Positions 52,481-60,246 of a DNA stretch of 64,000 nt are shown piece by piece. Position 1 is the first letter of the stretch. Every line of letters begins with the position of its first letter. The notes below the pieces were generated by a model, which did no database searches, was not told where the DNA came from, and was given only the letters and a program-made list of their open reading frames with translations. The position numbers and the translations under genes were made by a program. The DNA is taken from assembly GCF_007828865.1 (NCBI RefSeq), contig NZ_VIVK01000003.1, positions 459,869 to 523,868 on the forward strand. The letters are read 5' to 3'. The DNA comes from Kribbella amoyensis. Lineage in GTDB: Bacteria; Actinomycetota; Actinomycetes; Propionibacteriales; Kribbellaceae.

Positions 52481-53303
52481 ACCGGCGTGCTGTTCCAGTC
52501 TTGCTGTCGATCGGCCGGAGTTGGGTGTGTTCCGACAGCGCCAAGGTGACCCGGCCGAGATCCTCGGTGCGAACCTGAAACTCCACCTCGACCCGATAGC
52601 TCGCGCAGGGCACGTGGCGGCGATTGACGTCCTCCCAGGCCCGGATGAGGTCGAAGTCGTCGGGCCGCTCGACGGCTTCGGTGGTCGCGTTGGCGTTGGT
52701 GGTCCAGGAGACGCGGAAGGTTCGCAGGCCCGCGTCGGTACCGGCAACGAGGTACCAGATCGTGCTCTTGGAAACCAGTCCGTACGGATGGACGCGGTGC
52801 ACCGCCGCATCGGCTCCGGGTGGGGCGTAGGTGAGGTCCACCTGGACTCCGGCGATCACGGCGTCCCGCAACGGCACCAGCGTGACCGGCGCGGGTTGTG
52901 CGGTTCGGCCCCACCGGGTGGGGTCGATGTGAATGGCCTGCCGAGTCCGGTCGGCCTGCTCGCGAGTGGTCGCCGGGAGGGCCTCGAGCAGCTTGCGGAC
53001 TGCCGAGATCACCCCCTGTTCCATACCGAGGCCGGCCAGCAGCTCCGGCCCGGTCACCAGGAACAGCGCTTGCGCCTCCTGCGGGGTCAGCGCCGACAGA
53101 TTGATCGCCGGACCGTCGAGCAACGCCCACCCACCACCGCGGCCACGTTCGGAATACAGCGGCAGGCCGGAAAGCAGCAACGCGTCCAGGTCACGGCGGA
53201 TCGTTCGCTCGGAGACGTCCAGGCGCCGCGCCAGCTCGGGCGCGGTCATTCTTCGGTGCGCTTGCAACAGCAGCGCGATGGCCACCAGACGCTCGGCGCG
53301 CAT
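52332..53303 (-). CDS. YafY/HTH_11-type WYL-domain transcriptional regulator
   Basis: 323 aa. N-terminal HTH (LLQAHRRMTAPELARRLDVSERTIRRDLDALLLSGLPL), an intermediate helical part, and the WYL domain (about 138-215): HRVHPYGLVSKSTIWYLVAG then LRTFRVSW; a C-terminal WCX-type extension follows. WYL proteins respond to nucleic acid or small ligands and frequently regulate divergent genes, here the PCD-VOC gene at 53419. ATG at 53303. Its 3' end overlaps the MFS frame. Confidence 0.92.
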   Translation of the reverse strand: MRAERLVAIALLLQAHRRMTAPELARRLDVSERTIRRDLDALLLSGLPLYSERGRGGGWALLDGPAINLSALTPQEAQALFLVTGPELLAGLGMEQGVISAVRKLLEALPATTREQADRTRQAIHIDPTRWGRTAQPAPVTLVPLRDAVIAGVQVDLTYAPPGADAAVHRVHPYGLVSKSTIWYLVAGTDAGLRTFRVSWTTNANATTEAVERPDDFDLIRAWEDVNRRHVPCASYRVEVEFQVRTEDLGRVTLALSEHTQLRPIDSKTGTARRFSATFDSVHEAACELIYLGEGVQVLEPPSVRAELVRIGHRLIAAHAPKW

Positions 53304-53418
53304 GATCGAAAATTAGCAGAGAAACAGGACACACGGGTGGCCAGTTCTGTTGCGTACGGTCTCATCACTGCCCGAGCGATCCGGCCCGGACAGGACTGCG
53401 GGGAGAGGGAGACCACCC

Positions 53419-54153
53419 ATGACCACACACGTGCTGACCGGACAGCAGATCGCGGCCGCGGACCTCGATGGCTGGACCCTGCTGCTGTCCTTCGGACAGG
53501 GCGGCCTGGAAACGCGAATCCACACCGAAAGCTTCTCCCAAGGGCTGCGGCTCGTGGAGTCGATCGGGCAGGCTGCCGAGGCCCTCGGTCATGACGCGGA
53601 GCTCGTCCTGCGGCCCTTTCAGGTCGACGTCCGGCTGGCCAGCCGTGATGGCGGCGGCGTGACCGAAACCGACGTGACCTTGGCCCGTCAGGTCGCCGAC
53701 ATCGTCGCTGCCGCTGGTGCCGAACTCGAATGCGGCAGCCTCACCCGCATCGAACTCGGCCTGGACACGCCCGCGTACGACAAGATCGCGCCGTTCTGGG
53801 CAGCTGTACTGGACTCCGAGCACGTCATCGGCACCGCGGACTGGGGAGATGTCGGTAACCCCCGGACCGGACTGCCCATGATCTGGTTTCAGACCACGGA
53901 CGCTCGATCCACTCAGCGAGCCTGGCATCCGCACGTCTGGGTCGACCCAGGACAGGTACGGCCACGGATCGACGCGGCCCTGGCCGCCGGCGGCACACTC
54001 GTCAGCGACCAGGGCGCCCCCTCGGCCTGGATCCTGTCCGACCCCGACGGCAACCACATCTACCTGTGCACCTGGCAACCCGGCGTCACCTCCCTCTGCG
54101 ATTCGCAGTACCGACCCGGAGGAACCAACTGGACCAACCGAAGCGGCAGATGA
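53419..54153 (+). CDS. Fusion of pterin-carbinolamine-dehydratase-like and VOC/glyoxalase domains
   Basis: 244 aa. Residues 1-100 resemble PCD/DCoH: TGQQIAAADLDGWTLLL, TRIHTESFSQGLRLVESIGQAAEALGH, then DVRLASRDGGGVTETDVTLARQV (the usual catalytic HH pair is replaced: GHDAEL, LASRD). Residues 108-230 are a VOC domain: IELGLDTPAYDKIAPFWAAVL and APSAWILSDPDGNHIYLCTW. Unusual combination, known in some actinobacteria. Probably a metabolic enzyme or ligand-binding protein. ATG at 53419 after a GGGAGA site. Divergent from and possibly regulated by the WYL protein. Confidence 0.8.
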   Translation: MTTHVLTGQQIAAADLDGWTLLLSFGQGGLETRIHTESFSQGLRLVESIGQAAEALGHDAELVLRPFQVDVRLASRDGGGVTETDVTLARQVADIVAAAGAELECGSLTRIELGLDTPAYDKIAPFWAAVLDSEHVIGTADWGDVGNPRTGLPMIWFQTTDARSTQRAWHPHVWVDPGQVRPRIDAALAAGGTLVSDQGAPSAWILSDPDGNHIYLCTWQPGVTSLCDSQYRPGGTNWTNRSGR

Positions 54154-54588
54154 GTGCGTCTCAACTGGTTGTGCTTCTGAGGCGTGCGATGGCCCTCAGG
54201 ATGTCGTCCCGATGCTTCGCTTGCTTCATCCAAGCCGGGAGCCGCTCGATCAAGCTCGACCGTGCGGCCGGGAGTCAAGTGCGCAACACCTCGCTCTGCA
54301 GAGTGGCCGCAGTTGGAGCAACAAAGTCGCCGCGAAGCAAAGGCTGGGCGCAGGTTCGGGGCCTTTGTCGGCACCGGGGCGATGCGAGCCTGCTGACCGC
54401 ACTTCGGCACCGAACCAAGATTTCACCCATGTAGTCCCAGAGGGAGTTCCGTGGATCCTGAAACCGTTCAGGCGTGGGCGGCTGCGGGGTCACAGTCGAA
54501 CTCTAAATGAGCCGCGGCTCCGCTCATCGACAGATTGGTACGCAGGTGTTCATACCTCCGCGGTTGCAGGCCAGTGTGCAATCGGCGG
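54154..54588. other. 435-bp region without a supported gene
   Basis: Short frames exist on both strands (for example minus 54060-54410) but none has a family resemblance, clear ribosome site or typical third-position bias. Base composition is lower in GC than the flanking genes. It could be decayed sequence or an untranslated leader or tail. Nothing else was seen. Confidence 0.5.
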
Positions 54589-55260
54589 CTAGGCCGGGAA
54601 GGCCTTCCAGTGGCCTTCGGAGATGACTTCGACGGTGCCGTTGGTGACCTTGAGGGCGGTTTGGTCGTCGATGGCGTAGGCGGGGCCTGCGATGTCGGCG
54701 GCCCATCTTTCCGCGTCGGCCAGGGTGTTGCCCGGCATGAGTTCGTGGTCCAGGTGTGGGTAGATCGAGAAGTCGACGACGCCGAGTGTGCGGTCGTCCG
54801 GTGCAGACGGCCAGTTGACGAAGTCGTTGCCGATTCGCGGTGTCATCACCATGCTGCCGGCGCTGAGTCCTACCCAGACCGTCTCGGGGAGCGACGAGAT
54901 GAGCTCCGACAGCCCCGACTCCCGCATCCAGTGGTACAGGTACGTCGCATCGCCGCCGTCCACCAGCAGCACGTCGGCCTCTCGGACCCACGGTATCCAC
55001 CGCTCCTCGCCGATGCTGGGCAGCGCGGTGAGCTCCAGGACACCCAAGGACGCCCAACCGAGGCTGGTCATCGTGTGCCACGGAGGCTCGCCGGCGACGA
55101 AGTTTCGCACCGAGGCGGGCCCGAGCATCGGGTGGCCCCATTGCGCCGTGGGGATGCAGAGCGCACGAGACTCGGAGATCGGCTTGCCCAGCAGCTCGAC
55201 CAGCGCATCGCGGATGCTTTCGTTCGTCACGCCTCCGGACGTGAGGAGGAGTTTCACCAT
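54589..55260 (-). CDS. Peptidase S51 (dipeptidase E-like) family protein
   Basis: 223 aa. Peptidase E fold: VLLVDGGDATYLYHWM then WVGLSAGSMVMT with nucleophile Ser133 in G-x-S-A-G; the catalytic His is likely in SIYPHLDHE. S51 members cleave Asp-X dipeptides or cyanophycin-like products; this branch is often cytosolic and uncharacterised. ATG at 55260. It is the last gene before the tRNA-Leu fragment, hence probably the chromosomal boundary gene. Confidence 0.87.
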   Translation of the reverse strand: MVKLLLTSGGVTNESIRDALVELLGKPISESRALCIPTAQWGHPMLGPASVRNFVAGEPPWHTMTSLGWASLGVLELTALPSIGEERWIPWVREADVLLVDGGDATYLYHWMRESGLSELISSLPETVWVGLSAGSMVMTPRIGNDFVNWPSAPDDRTLGVVDFSIYPHLDHELMPGNTLADAERWAADIAGPAYAIDDQTALKVTNGTVEVISEGHWKAFPA

Positions 55261-55323
55261 GCCTCCCGAGGCGAGTGCGACATACGTTCCTGGTTCAGCG
55301 TTTCCGCAGGTCAGGCGCTGGAG

Positions 55324-55373
55324 TGCCCGGGACGGGATTCGAACCCGTATGCCTTGCGGCCGCGAGGTTTAAG
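55324..55373 (-). other. Attachment site: 3' half of tRNA-Leu(UAA)
   Basis: Read on the minus strand, the sequence gives an anticodon loop CTTAAAC (anticodon UAA), the 3' side of the anticodon stem, a class II variable arm GGCC-GCAA-GGC, a T-arm ACGGG-TTCGAAT-CCCGT, acceptor CCCGGGC and discriminator A. To the right of 55373 no matching anticodon 5' stem, D-arm or 5' acceptor occurs. This is the duplicated 3' core expected at the far (non-reconstituted) end of a tRNA-integrated element; CCA is not encoded. An intact tRNA-Leu(UAA) should be beyond the right edge of the window. Confidence 0.8.
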
Positions 55374-55468
55374 TTCGATCAGGCGGTGTCTGGCGGGGTT
55401 CACCAAGTTCCATTTCAGGCGCGCTGGTTATCAGAGCGAACTGCCCGAATCGACCCGAACGGGCTTGA

Positions 55469-55489
55469 ACTGCAACCACGACTGCAACC
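55469..55489. repeat. Tandem ACTGCAACC repeats near att site
   Basis: ACTGCAACC occurs at 55469-55477 and 55481-55489 (period 12), about 100 bp inside the element from the tRNA core. Short direct repeats here are typical integrase arm-type or excisionase sites. No gene was seen from 55374 to 55917. Confidence 0.4.
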
Positions 55490-55917
55490 GCCGACCTCCT
55501 CCATGCCATGGGCGGGGGTCTGGCTGCTGCCTGCTGCTGGAGAGGCGCGATTCGCTTGCGACCAGGCAATTTTGCCTCTCCCGGTTGTGGCTACGTGGTG
55601 CGTTCCAGTGACGGCCAGATCACCCAGATGGTCGCCGAGAAGGACACCGCGTACCACGCGTTGCGGCTGGTTCATGGCCGTTGTTGCGTGTGGTCGCCTC
55701 CCGAATCTCTCCCATCGACGTAGAAGGTCCGGTGGCCTGCCTGCACTTCGTCTCTCGATGCTCACTGAGGCTCGGGCTAGGGTCCATACAGGTGGCCGCG
55801 CCGGACCTAGGTACGAGTATGGCCTGGATCAGTCGGTGACTGGCCGGGGTTATCCACCGCCTTCCGTTGACACGTATGTGCCAACAGTATTCGAACACTT
55901 GTTCTACACTGCATCAC

Positions 55918-56199
55918 ATGGGCACGAACCGCCGCTACTCTCGGGAGCCACCTCCCAACCTCGTAACTCGGCACTGCTGGGTCTTGCGGACGGGCACCGA
56001 GCGGGGATCATAGCCAGGTCTGATACTGGAGTGGTGGCGGTCCAACTCAGATACTTGGACAGCCCGAGTCGTCTACGTTCCAGATCACCGCTCCGGACGC
56101 TCGATAGAAGACTGGTTCACCGCAGATCGCCTACGGCCCATCGAGAGTTGGCCTACGGCGGAGATCCAGAACGCGGGTCATCAAGTCAAGCGTGATTAG
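55918..56199 (+). pseudogene. Small element gene interrupted by an in-frame amber codon
   Basis: From the ATG at 55918 the frame reads MGTNRRYSREPPPNLVTRHCWV, then LRTGTERGS, TAG (56011-56013), and continues PGLILEWWRS, TWTARVVYVPDHR and WFTADRLRPIESWPT to a stop at 56197-56199. The two parts together resemble the small actinobacterial 'RHCWV...W PGL.LEWRR...V.YV.....W..A..LRP' protein family found near mobile regions. The TAG stands exactly where a conserved Trp (TGG) is expected. Most likely a TGG to TAG nonsense mutation; total length would be 93 aa. Family name not recalled. Confidence 0.6.
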
Positions 56200-56331
56200 C
56201 ATTTACTTGCACCAGGGTCTCTGGCATCCTCAGCCATCTGAGGCATCGTGACACTTAGAGGTGAGCGATCGCGGATGAATCTACGGAACCATTTCACTCA
56301 AATCCAGAACCGCGGGGAGTATGCAAGTTAA

Positions 56332-57237
56332 ATGGATGAAACAGCTATTGCACTTCTCGCGCTGATCTTGTCTGTTGCGCTTGGGATCTGGGAGCTGGCA
56401 AAGTATCTCTTAGAGGCCGGCCGAGTGAGGGTGCGAATGTTGCCTGCCGCCGCCGATGGTTTGAGTATTCGCCGGTCGTACAAGGATTGGAAGAACTTGG
56501 AACTCTACATCCAGGCCCAAGGCGGGTGGTATGTAGAGATGGCTGAAATCGAAATTGAGAATGTCAGTCGGAATGCTGTAACAATTTCTGATGTCGGAAT
56601 CGATTTCGGGACCTCGCGCTGGTACCGCAGGGATCGACGGTCGGTAGTCCCCCGTGCAAGTAAGCTCGGGAATGGTTCCACCGAAACTCGCATTCGTCTT
56701 GAGCCCTTTGATCGCGTCACCTTCGTTTTGGACGTCTGGCAGGCAATAGCCGGTGTTAAGTCATCGAGAGCCCCAGTGAAATCATCTTTCCCTCGCCGTC
56801 TTCGGGCCACCGTAAGAGTGGCCGGGAAGCGCAGGAAGGCGCTGTCACCATGGCGTCGAGGCTGGGTTGTTAAAGGTGATCAAATCGCATTCATGGATCA
56901 CACCATGAAGGACTCGGGAATAGTCGCTTACCAAGCAATTGTAAGATATATGGCCGACCATGAAACTGGCGACGCGGGCATGCTAGCCATCCCTGTTGCC
57001 CTCGAGATCAAGAAGTCGTTTCCATTATCAGGGCCCCCGCCTACGACTGAGCAGATTGAGGAGATCCTGCTCTCTCAATCTGAACTCTTCAAGGACAATT
57101 CGAAGGCCCAGCGTCGCATTGATGCGTATTACATCGCCAGGGATATCGAAAGTGCATACCACCAATCCAAGGTGCTACCGCCGCCCGAAGAAAACGGGAC
57201 GGGGCATACCTCTGCTTCCCCGGCGACCAATCAATGA
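56332..57237 (+). CDS. Membrane-anchored protein of unknown function (cargo)
   Basis: 301 aa, one N-terminal helix (AIALLALILSVALGIWELAKYLL) followed by a soluble part with a beta-rich central region (WYVEMAEIEIENVSRNAVTISDVGIDFG ... LEPFDRVTFVLDVW) that looks Ig- or CHRD-like, and a helical, acidic C-terminus. Strongly AT-shifted codons relative to the chromosome, e.g. GAA/AAT/ATT usage. No family recognised. Similar 'one TM plus beta domain' proteins occur in mobile-element cargo. ATG at 56332; AAATGG context lacks a clear ribosome site (GGGGAG lies 13-18 nt upstream). Confidence 0.72.
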   Translation: MDETAIALLALILSVALGIWELAKYLLEAGRVRVRMLPAAADGLSIRRSYKDWKNLELYIQAQGGWYVEMAEIEIENVSRNAVTISDVGIDFGTSRWYRRDRRSVVPRASKLGNGSTETRIRLEPFDRVTFVLDVWQAIAGVKSSRAPVKSSFPRRLRATVRVAGKRRKALSPWRRGWVVKGDQIAFMDHTMKDSGIVAYQAIVRYMADHETGDAGMLAIPVALEIKKSFPLSGPPPTTEQIEEILLSQSELFKDNSKAQRRIDAYYIARDIESAYHQSKVLPPPEENGTGHTSASPATNQ

Positions 57238-57247
57238 AAGGCGCGGC

Positions 57248-57265
57248 TTGACGGTTACGTGTCAA
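57248..57265 (-). repeat. Dispersed 18-bp palindrome, copy 1
   Basis: Reverse complement reads TTGACACGTAACCGTCAA. Matches copies at 61271 and 62082 except for two positions. It lies 10 bp downstream of the 56332 gene. Confidence 0.7.
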
Positions 57266-57279
57266 CCGCGGCCAGTCTG

Positions 57280-57425
57280 CCGGATCGTCCCGATAGCTGC
57301 CGCCCAAGGACCGTAGCGGTGGGTGTCCAGGGTCGAGCTCGCTCGATCGCTTGCGACGCCGCAGGCGCCCTTGACGCGCGCCGCGTAGGGCCGTCCCTCC
57401 CATGATTGCTGTCGGGACGATCCGG
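57280..57425. repeat. Inverted repeat with 17 of 18 matches
   Basis: CCGGATCGTCCCGATAGC (57280-57297) and its complement (57408-57425, GCTGTCGGGACGATCCGG) differ at a single base and are 110 bp apart, in the gene-poor region. Confidence 0.75.
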
Positions 57426-57647
57426 TAACCCACCTGCCAGACGACAGGCATGCCCAGCCATCCACGGCGGTGGCCGGCCGATCCAGATGCGTGCAACCCG
57501 CAGGGTGTCGAGCCGTCGACGGCGAATTCTGCTGTCTTCGACCCGGCACCCTGCTGGCACGTGCGCGCCAAGCCAAGGGCAGCGCCGGGAGCGAAGCGAA
57601 GCGAGAGCGGGAGGCAGGCGGCCCGCCCTACGGTGGCGGCGCGCTTT

Positions 57648-57666
57648 CGGGCCCTGGAGGGGCCCG
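57648..57666. repeat. Short GC hairpin
   Basis: CGGGCCC-TGGAG-GGGCCCG, perfect 7-bp arms. Part of the same gene-poor region; could be a terminator or an origin stem. Confidence 0.55.
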
Positions 57667-57840
57667 TCTTGAAGTCGTAGAGAAACTTGTCAGCCAGGCT
57701 CGGGGTGGTTCGGCCCACTGGATAGGCGACATGCCGAGAGCAAGGTTGCGCAAGATTGCGCGATGGCCGATATGGTGGCTGAGCGCTGGGGGGGCGTTTC
57801 TTACAAGCGGGAGTCCTGGTCGGACTCCGGGGAGGACACA

Positions 57841-58290
57841 ATGCGAGTTCTGGGGCTAAAGCTTTCAAAGAACAAAGTCGTCTGGAGCCTGGTCGAAGGC
57901 CCCTCGCGGGTAGATGCCAAAGTGGTTACACATGGGGCAACAAGTGCTCCTCAGGGCGATCGGGGTGCCGAGCTGGTTTGGCTGCGTCAGGAATTGCTTG
58001 AGCTTCTTGATAAACACTCTCCGGATCTAGTAGCGATTAGGGTTGCTGACCCTGGTGGTCAAGGCAACAGTCTTCCTCGGGCTGAGGCGGAGGGAGTTGC
58101 CCAAGAGGCTATCGCTTCAACTGGCAGCGAAGTCCGCAGGTTCTATGCGGCCACGGTCCGTGCTTCCTTTTCAGTGAAAAATGCTGCCGATCTGGATGCT
58201 GCCCTCAAGGCTGTGCCTGCTACTGCTGCCACGCCGGTCAGCAGGCGGGATCCGGCGACAGTTGCTATTGCATGTCTTCCAGAGTCATGA
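57841..58290 (+). CDS. RNase H-like (RuvC/DUF3010-like) protein, partner of kinase
   Basis: 149 aa. The opening MRVLGLKLSKNKVVWSLVEG, and further LLELLDKHSPDLVAIRVAD, then AEAEGVAQEAIAS and VRRFYAATVRA, follow the beta-beta-beta-alpha-beta plan of RuvC/RNase H-like DUF3010 proteins. The usual first catalytic Asp/Glu is replaced by Leu/Lys in strand 1, so activity is doubtful. ATG at 57841 has GGAGG at good spacing; a longer frame from 57763 is not favoured. Its stop overlaps the start of the kinase gene (ATGA), so both are co-translated. AT-shifted codons. Function unknown; family assignment tentative. Confidence 0.68.
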   Translation: MRVLGLKLSKNKVVWSLVEGPSRVDAKVVTHGATSAPQGDRGAELVWLRQELLELLDKHSPDLVAIRVADPGGQGNSLPRAEAEGVAQEAIASTGSEVRRFYAATVRASFSVKNAADLDAALKAVPATAATPVSRRDPATVAIACLPES

Positions 58291-59312
58291 GCGCGTATGA
58301 AAGTCTTCGATATCTTGGTGGTGGCTACTTTGGCGAGGTATGGCTGGAGAAGGATAACGCTCTAAACCGCAACTGTGCGGCAAAGTATATCCGCCGGACA
58401 CTTGACCTGGGTGAGCGTGGACCATTTGCGGAGGCGCAGGCCATGGTTCACGCAGAGCATGATCATGTCGTTCGGATCTATTCGGCAGAGATGGACGACG
58501 GTGTGCCAGTCATTCGGATGGAGTATTTGCCGGACGGCAGTATTTCTGATCGGTATGGGAAGCATCCATTGCCTATCGGGGATTCATTAAAGGCAATCAT
58601 CGATGCTTGTCGCGGTCTTGAGTTTCTGCACACCCGCGGTTGGCTTCATCGCGATCTTAAGCCTGCAAACCTTATGCTCGGGCACAATGGTGAAGTGAAG
58701 CTTTCTGATTTCGGATTGGCTTGTACCGAGGATCATGTTCACCAACTTCCCATTGGTTACGCCACGCACTTGCCTCCGGAATCGGTATCCAGTGGATACA
58801 TCGACTCGGTAGCTGGTGATATTTATGCTATGGGAACAACGCTGTACCGTTTAGTCAATGGCGATGTCTTCTTTGAGTCACAAATCGACGACGATGCTGA
58901 TCTGGTCGACCTGATCGAGCGAGGAAAATTGCCGCGCAGGGATCAGTACTTGCCTCATATTCACAAGAGCTTGCGACGAGTCATAAACAAGGCTCTTAAT
59001 GTTGATCCGTGCAAACGGTACGACTCAGCGAGTGAATTCCGTCATGCTATCGAGTCAGTAATTCCCAAGGTTTCATGGCGAGAGGTCGGTTTGGATGAGG
59101 GAGTGGGATGGGACGGTCGAGGTGGGAGCGACGGTTGGCGTGCTCGAATTCAGTCGACTAAGAGAGGTAAATTCTCCTTCAAGGTAGAGCGGAAGACGGC
59201 GTCGGGGGTGTACCGGGCGTTGCGGAGCGACTCTCAATCATTTGATACGGAACAAGATGCCATTCAATTTGCCGCCGCAGTTCTTGATCGGATAGCTGCG
59301 ATTGGCAAGTAG
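58287..59312 (+). CDS. Hanks-type serine/threonine protein kinase (cargo)
   Basis: 341 aa, soluble, no membrane segment or PASTA repeats. Kinase core 1-262: Gly loop LGGGYFGEVW (10-19), Lys33 in CAAKYI, Glu49 (FAEAQ), catalytic loop HRDLKPAN (121-128), DFG 141-143, APE-like LPPESV, and the final Arg helix. A C-terminal part of about 75 residues (SDGWRARIQSTKRGKFSFKV, then YRALRSDSQSFDTEQDAIQF) is a small beta domain of unknown type. The ATG overlaps the RNase H-like gene stop. Stand-alone kinases in mobile cargo are often anti-phage or regulatory. All catalytic residues are present. Confidence 0.85.
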   Translation: MSAYESLRYLGGGYFGEVWLEKDNALNRNCAAKYIRRTLDLGERGPFAEAQAMVHAEHDHVVRIYSAEMDDGVPVIRMEYLPDGSISDRYGKHPLPIGDSLKAIIDACRGLEFLHTRGWLHRDLKPANLMLGHNGEVKLSDFGLACTEDHVHQLPIGYATHLPPESVSSGYIDSVAGDIYAMGTTLYRLVNGDVFFESQIDDDADLVDLIERGKLPRRDQYLPHIHKSLRRVINKALNVDPCKRYDSASEFRHAIESVIPKVSWREVGLDEGVGWDGRGGSDGWRARIQSTKRGKFSFKVERKTASGVYRALRSDSQSFDTEQDAIQFAAAVLDRIAAIGK

Positions 59313-59384
59313 TCGAACCTTGGTGTGGTTCTGCTGGACACGGCCTGGTGGTCGGAACCCGTGGTGCGGCGACCGTCGCATAGG

Positions 59385-59396
59385 TGTGCTAGAACA
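59385..59396. promoter_or_regulatory. GntR-type operator before purC
   Basis: TGTGCTAGAACA, 11 of 12 bases of the perfect TGTTCTAGAACA palindrome found before gntR (60471). It ends 5 bp before the purC GTG start. Confidence 0.62.
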
Positions 59397-59401
59397 GTGC
59401 C

Positions 59402-60244
59402 GTGGAGCTGCTGCATCGAGGCAAGGTTCGAGACGTGTACAGCGATCGCCCTGGGGAGGTGATCCTGGTTGCGACTGATCGGGTGTCGGTCTATGACGTG
59501 GTGTTGCCTACTCCGATCCCTGACAAGGGGAAGTTGCTGACGAGTCTGTCGCTGTGGTGGTTCGAGCAGCTGGCGGATGTGATGCCTAATCACGTGATCT
59601 CGGCTACGGATGTGCCGGCCGAGTTCGAGGGGCGGGCTGTGCGGGTTCAGCAGGTCGACATCATCCAGGTGGAGTGCATCGCCCGCGGCTACCTTGCTGG
59701 GCTTGGCTGGGATGCCTACCAAGAGTCCGGGAAGATCTCTGGGGTGTCGATCCCTCCGGGGCTTCGTGAAGGGGACAAGCTTCCGCAGCCGGTGTTCACA
59801 CCGACTACGAAGACGGCTCCTGAGGATGGGCATGACGAGCCGATGACCTTTGAGGAGGTCTCGGAGGCTGTTGGGCCGGAGCTCGCGAAGACGCTTGAGG
59901 CGAAGACGCTTGAGCTGTTCAGCAGGGCTACTGAGATCACGGCTGGTCGTGGTGTGCACCTGGCGGATACCAAGTTCGAGTTTGGGCTTGCGAAGGATGG
60001 GACGTTGGTCCTGGCCGATGAGGTGCTGACGTCGGATTCCTCGCGCTACTGGCGGGATGAGGACTGGAAGCCTGGGCAGCGTCAGGTCTCGTTCGACAAG
60101 CAGTACGTGCGTGACTGGGCTCGTGATCTGGGGACGTGGGACAAGACTCCTCCGGGTCCTGAGATCCCGGCTGAGGTCGTCGATGAGACTCGTGCTCGTT
60201 ATGTGGCGATGTACGAGCGGGTTACCGGTCTGAAGTGGGAGTGA
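59402..60244 (+). CDS. purC: Phosphoribosylaminoimidazole-succinocarboxamide synthase (SAICAR synthetase)
   Basis: 280 aa. The N-terminal ELLHRGKVRDVYSDRPGEVILVATDRVSVYDVV (ATP loop GKVRDVY), VECIARGYLAGLGW, LPQPVFTPTTKT and LADTKFEFGLAKDGTLVLADEVLTSDSSRYW are diagnostic. It condenses CAIR with aspartate in purine synthesis. Codon use is AT-shifted (GTT, GAT, TCT) and unlike the chromosome, so it is probably foreign. The operator-like TGTGCTAGAACA just before the start links it to the GntR repressor at 60507. A chromosomal purC presumably exists elsewhere. GTG start. Followed by a 63-aa gene 3 bp away. Confidence 0.93.
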   Translation: MELLHRGKVRDVYSDRPGEVILVATDRVSVYDVVLPTPIPDKGKLLTSLSLWWFEQLADVMPNHVISATDVPAEFEGRAVRVQQVDIIQVECIARGYLAGLGWDAYQESGKISGVSIPPGLREGDKLPQPVFTPTTKTAPEDGHDEPMTFEEVSEAVGPELAKTLEAKTLELFSRATEITAGRGVHLADTKFEFGLAKDGTLVLADEVLTSDSSRYWRDEDWKPGQRQVSFDKQYVRDWARDLGTWDKTPPGPEIPAEVVDETRARYVAMYERVTGLKWE

Positions 60245-60246
60245 CC

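Larger units (their letters stand above)
57238..57840. other. 603-bp gene-poor region with inverted repeats (candidate origin/transfer region)
   Basis: No supported gene: open frames here are antisense or lack starts. Contents: the first copy of the 18-bp palindrome (57248-57265), a long-range inverted repeat (57280-57297/57408-57425), a 7-bp hairpin (57648-57666), and a purine-rich GAGCGAAGCGAAGCGAG stretch near 57588. Base composition returns to high GC in the middle. Such structure fits a double- or single-strand origin, or a conjugative transfer locus (clt), but no motif proves it. Confidence 0.35.

Noticed and set aside
54060..54434. Short frames on both strands after the PCD-VOC gene
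   Set aside because: No ribosome site, no homology, mutually antisense.
55324..55410. A complete tRNA-Leu gene
   Set aside because: The 5' anticodon stem, D-arm and 5' acceptor are missing to the right of 55373; only the 3' half is present.
57089..57868. Minus-strand 259-codon frame in the gene-poor region
   Set aside because: No family resemblance, starts within other features, and overlaps the end of the 56332 gene and the start of 57841; composition looks non-coding.
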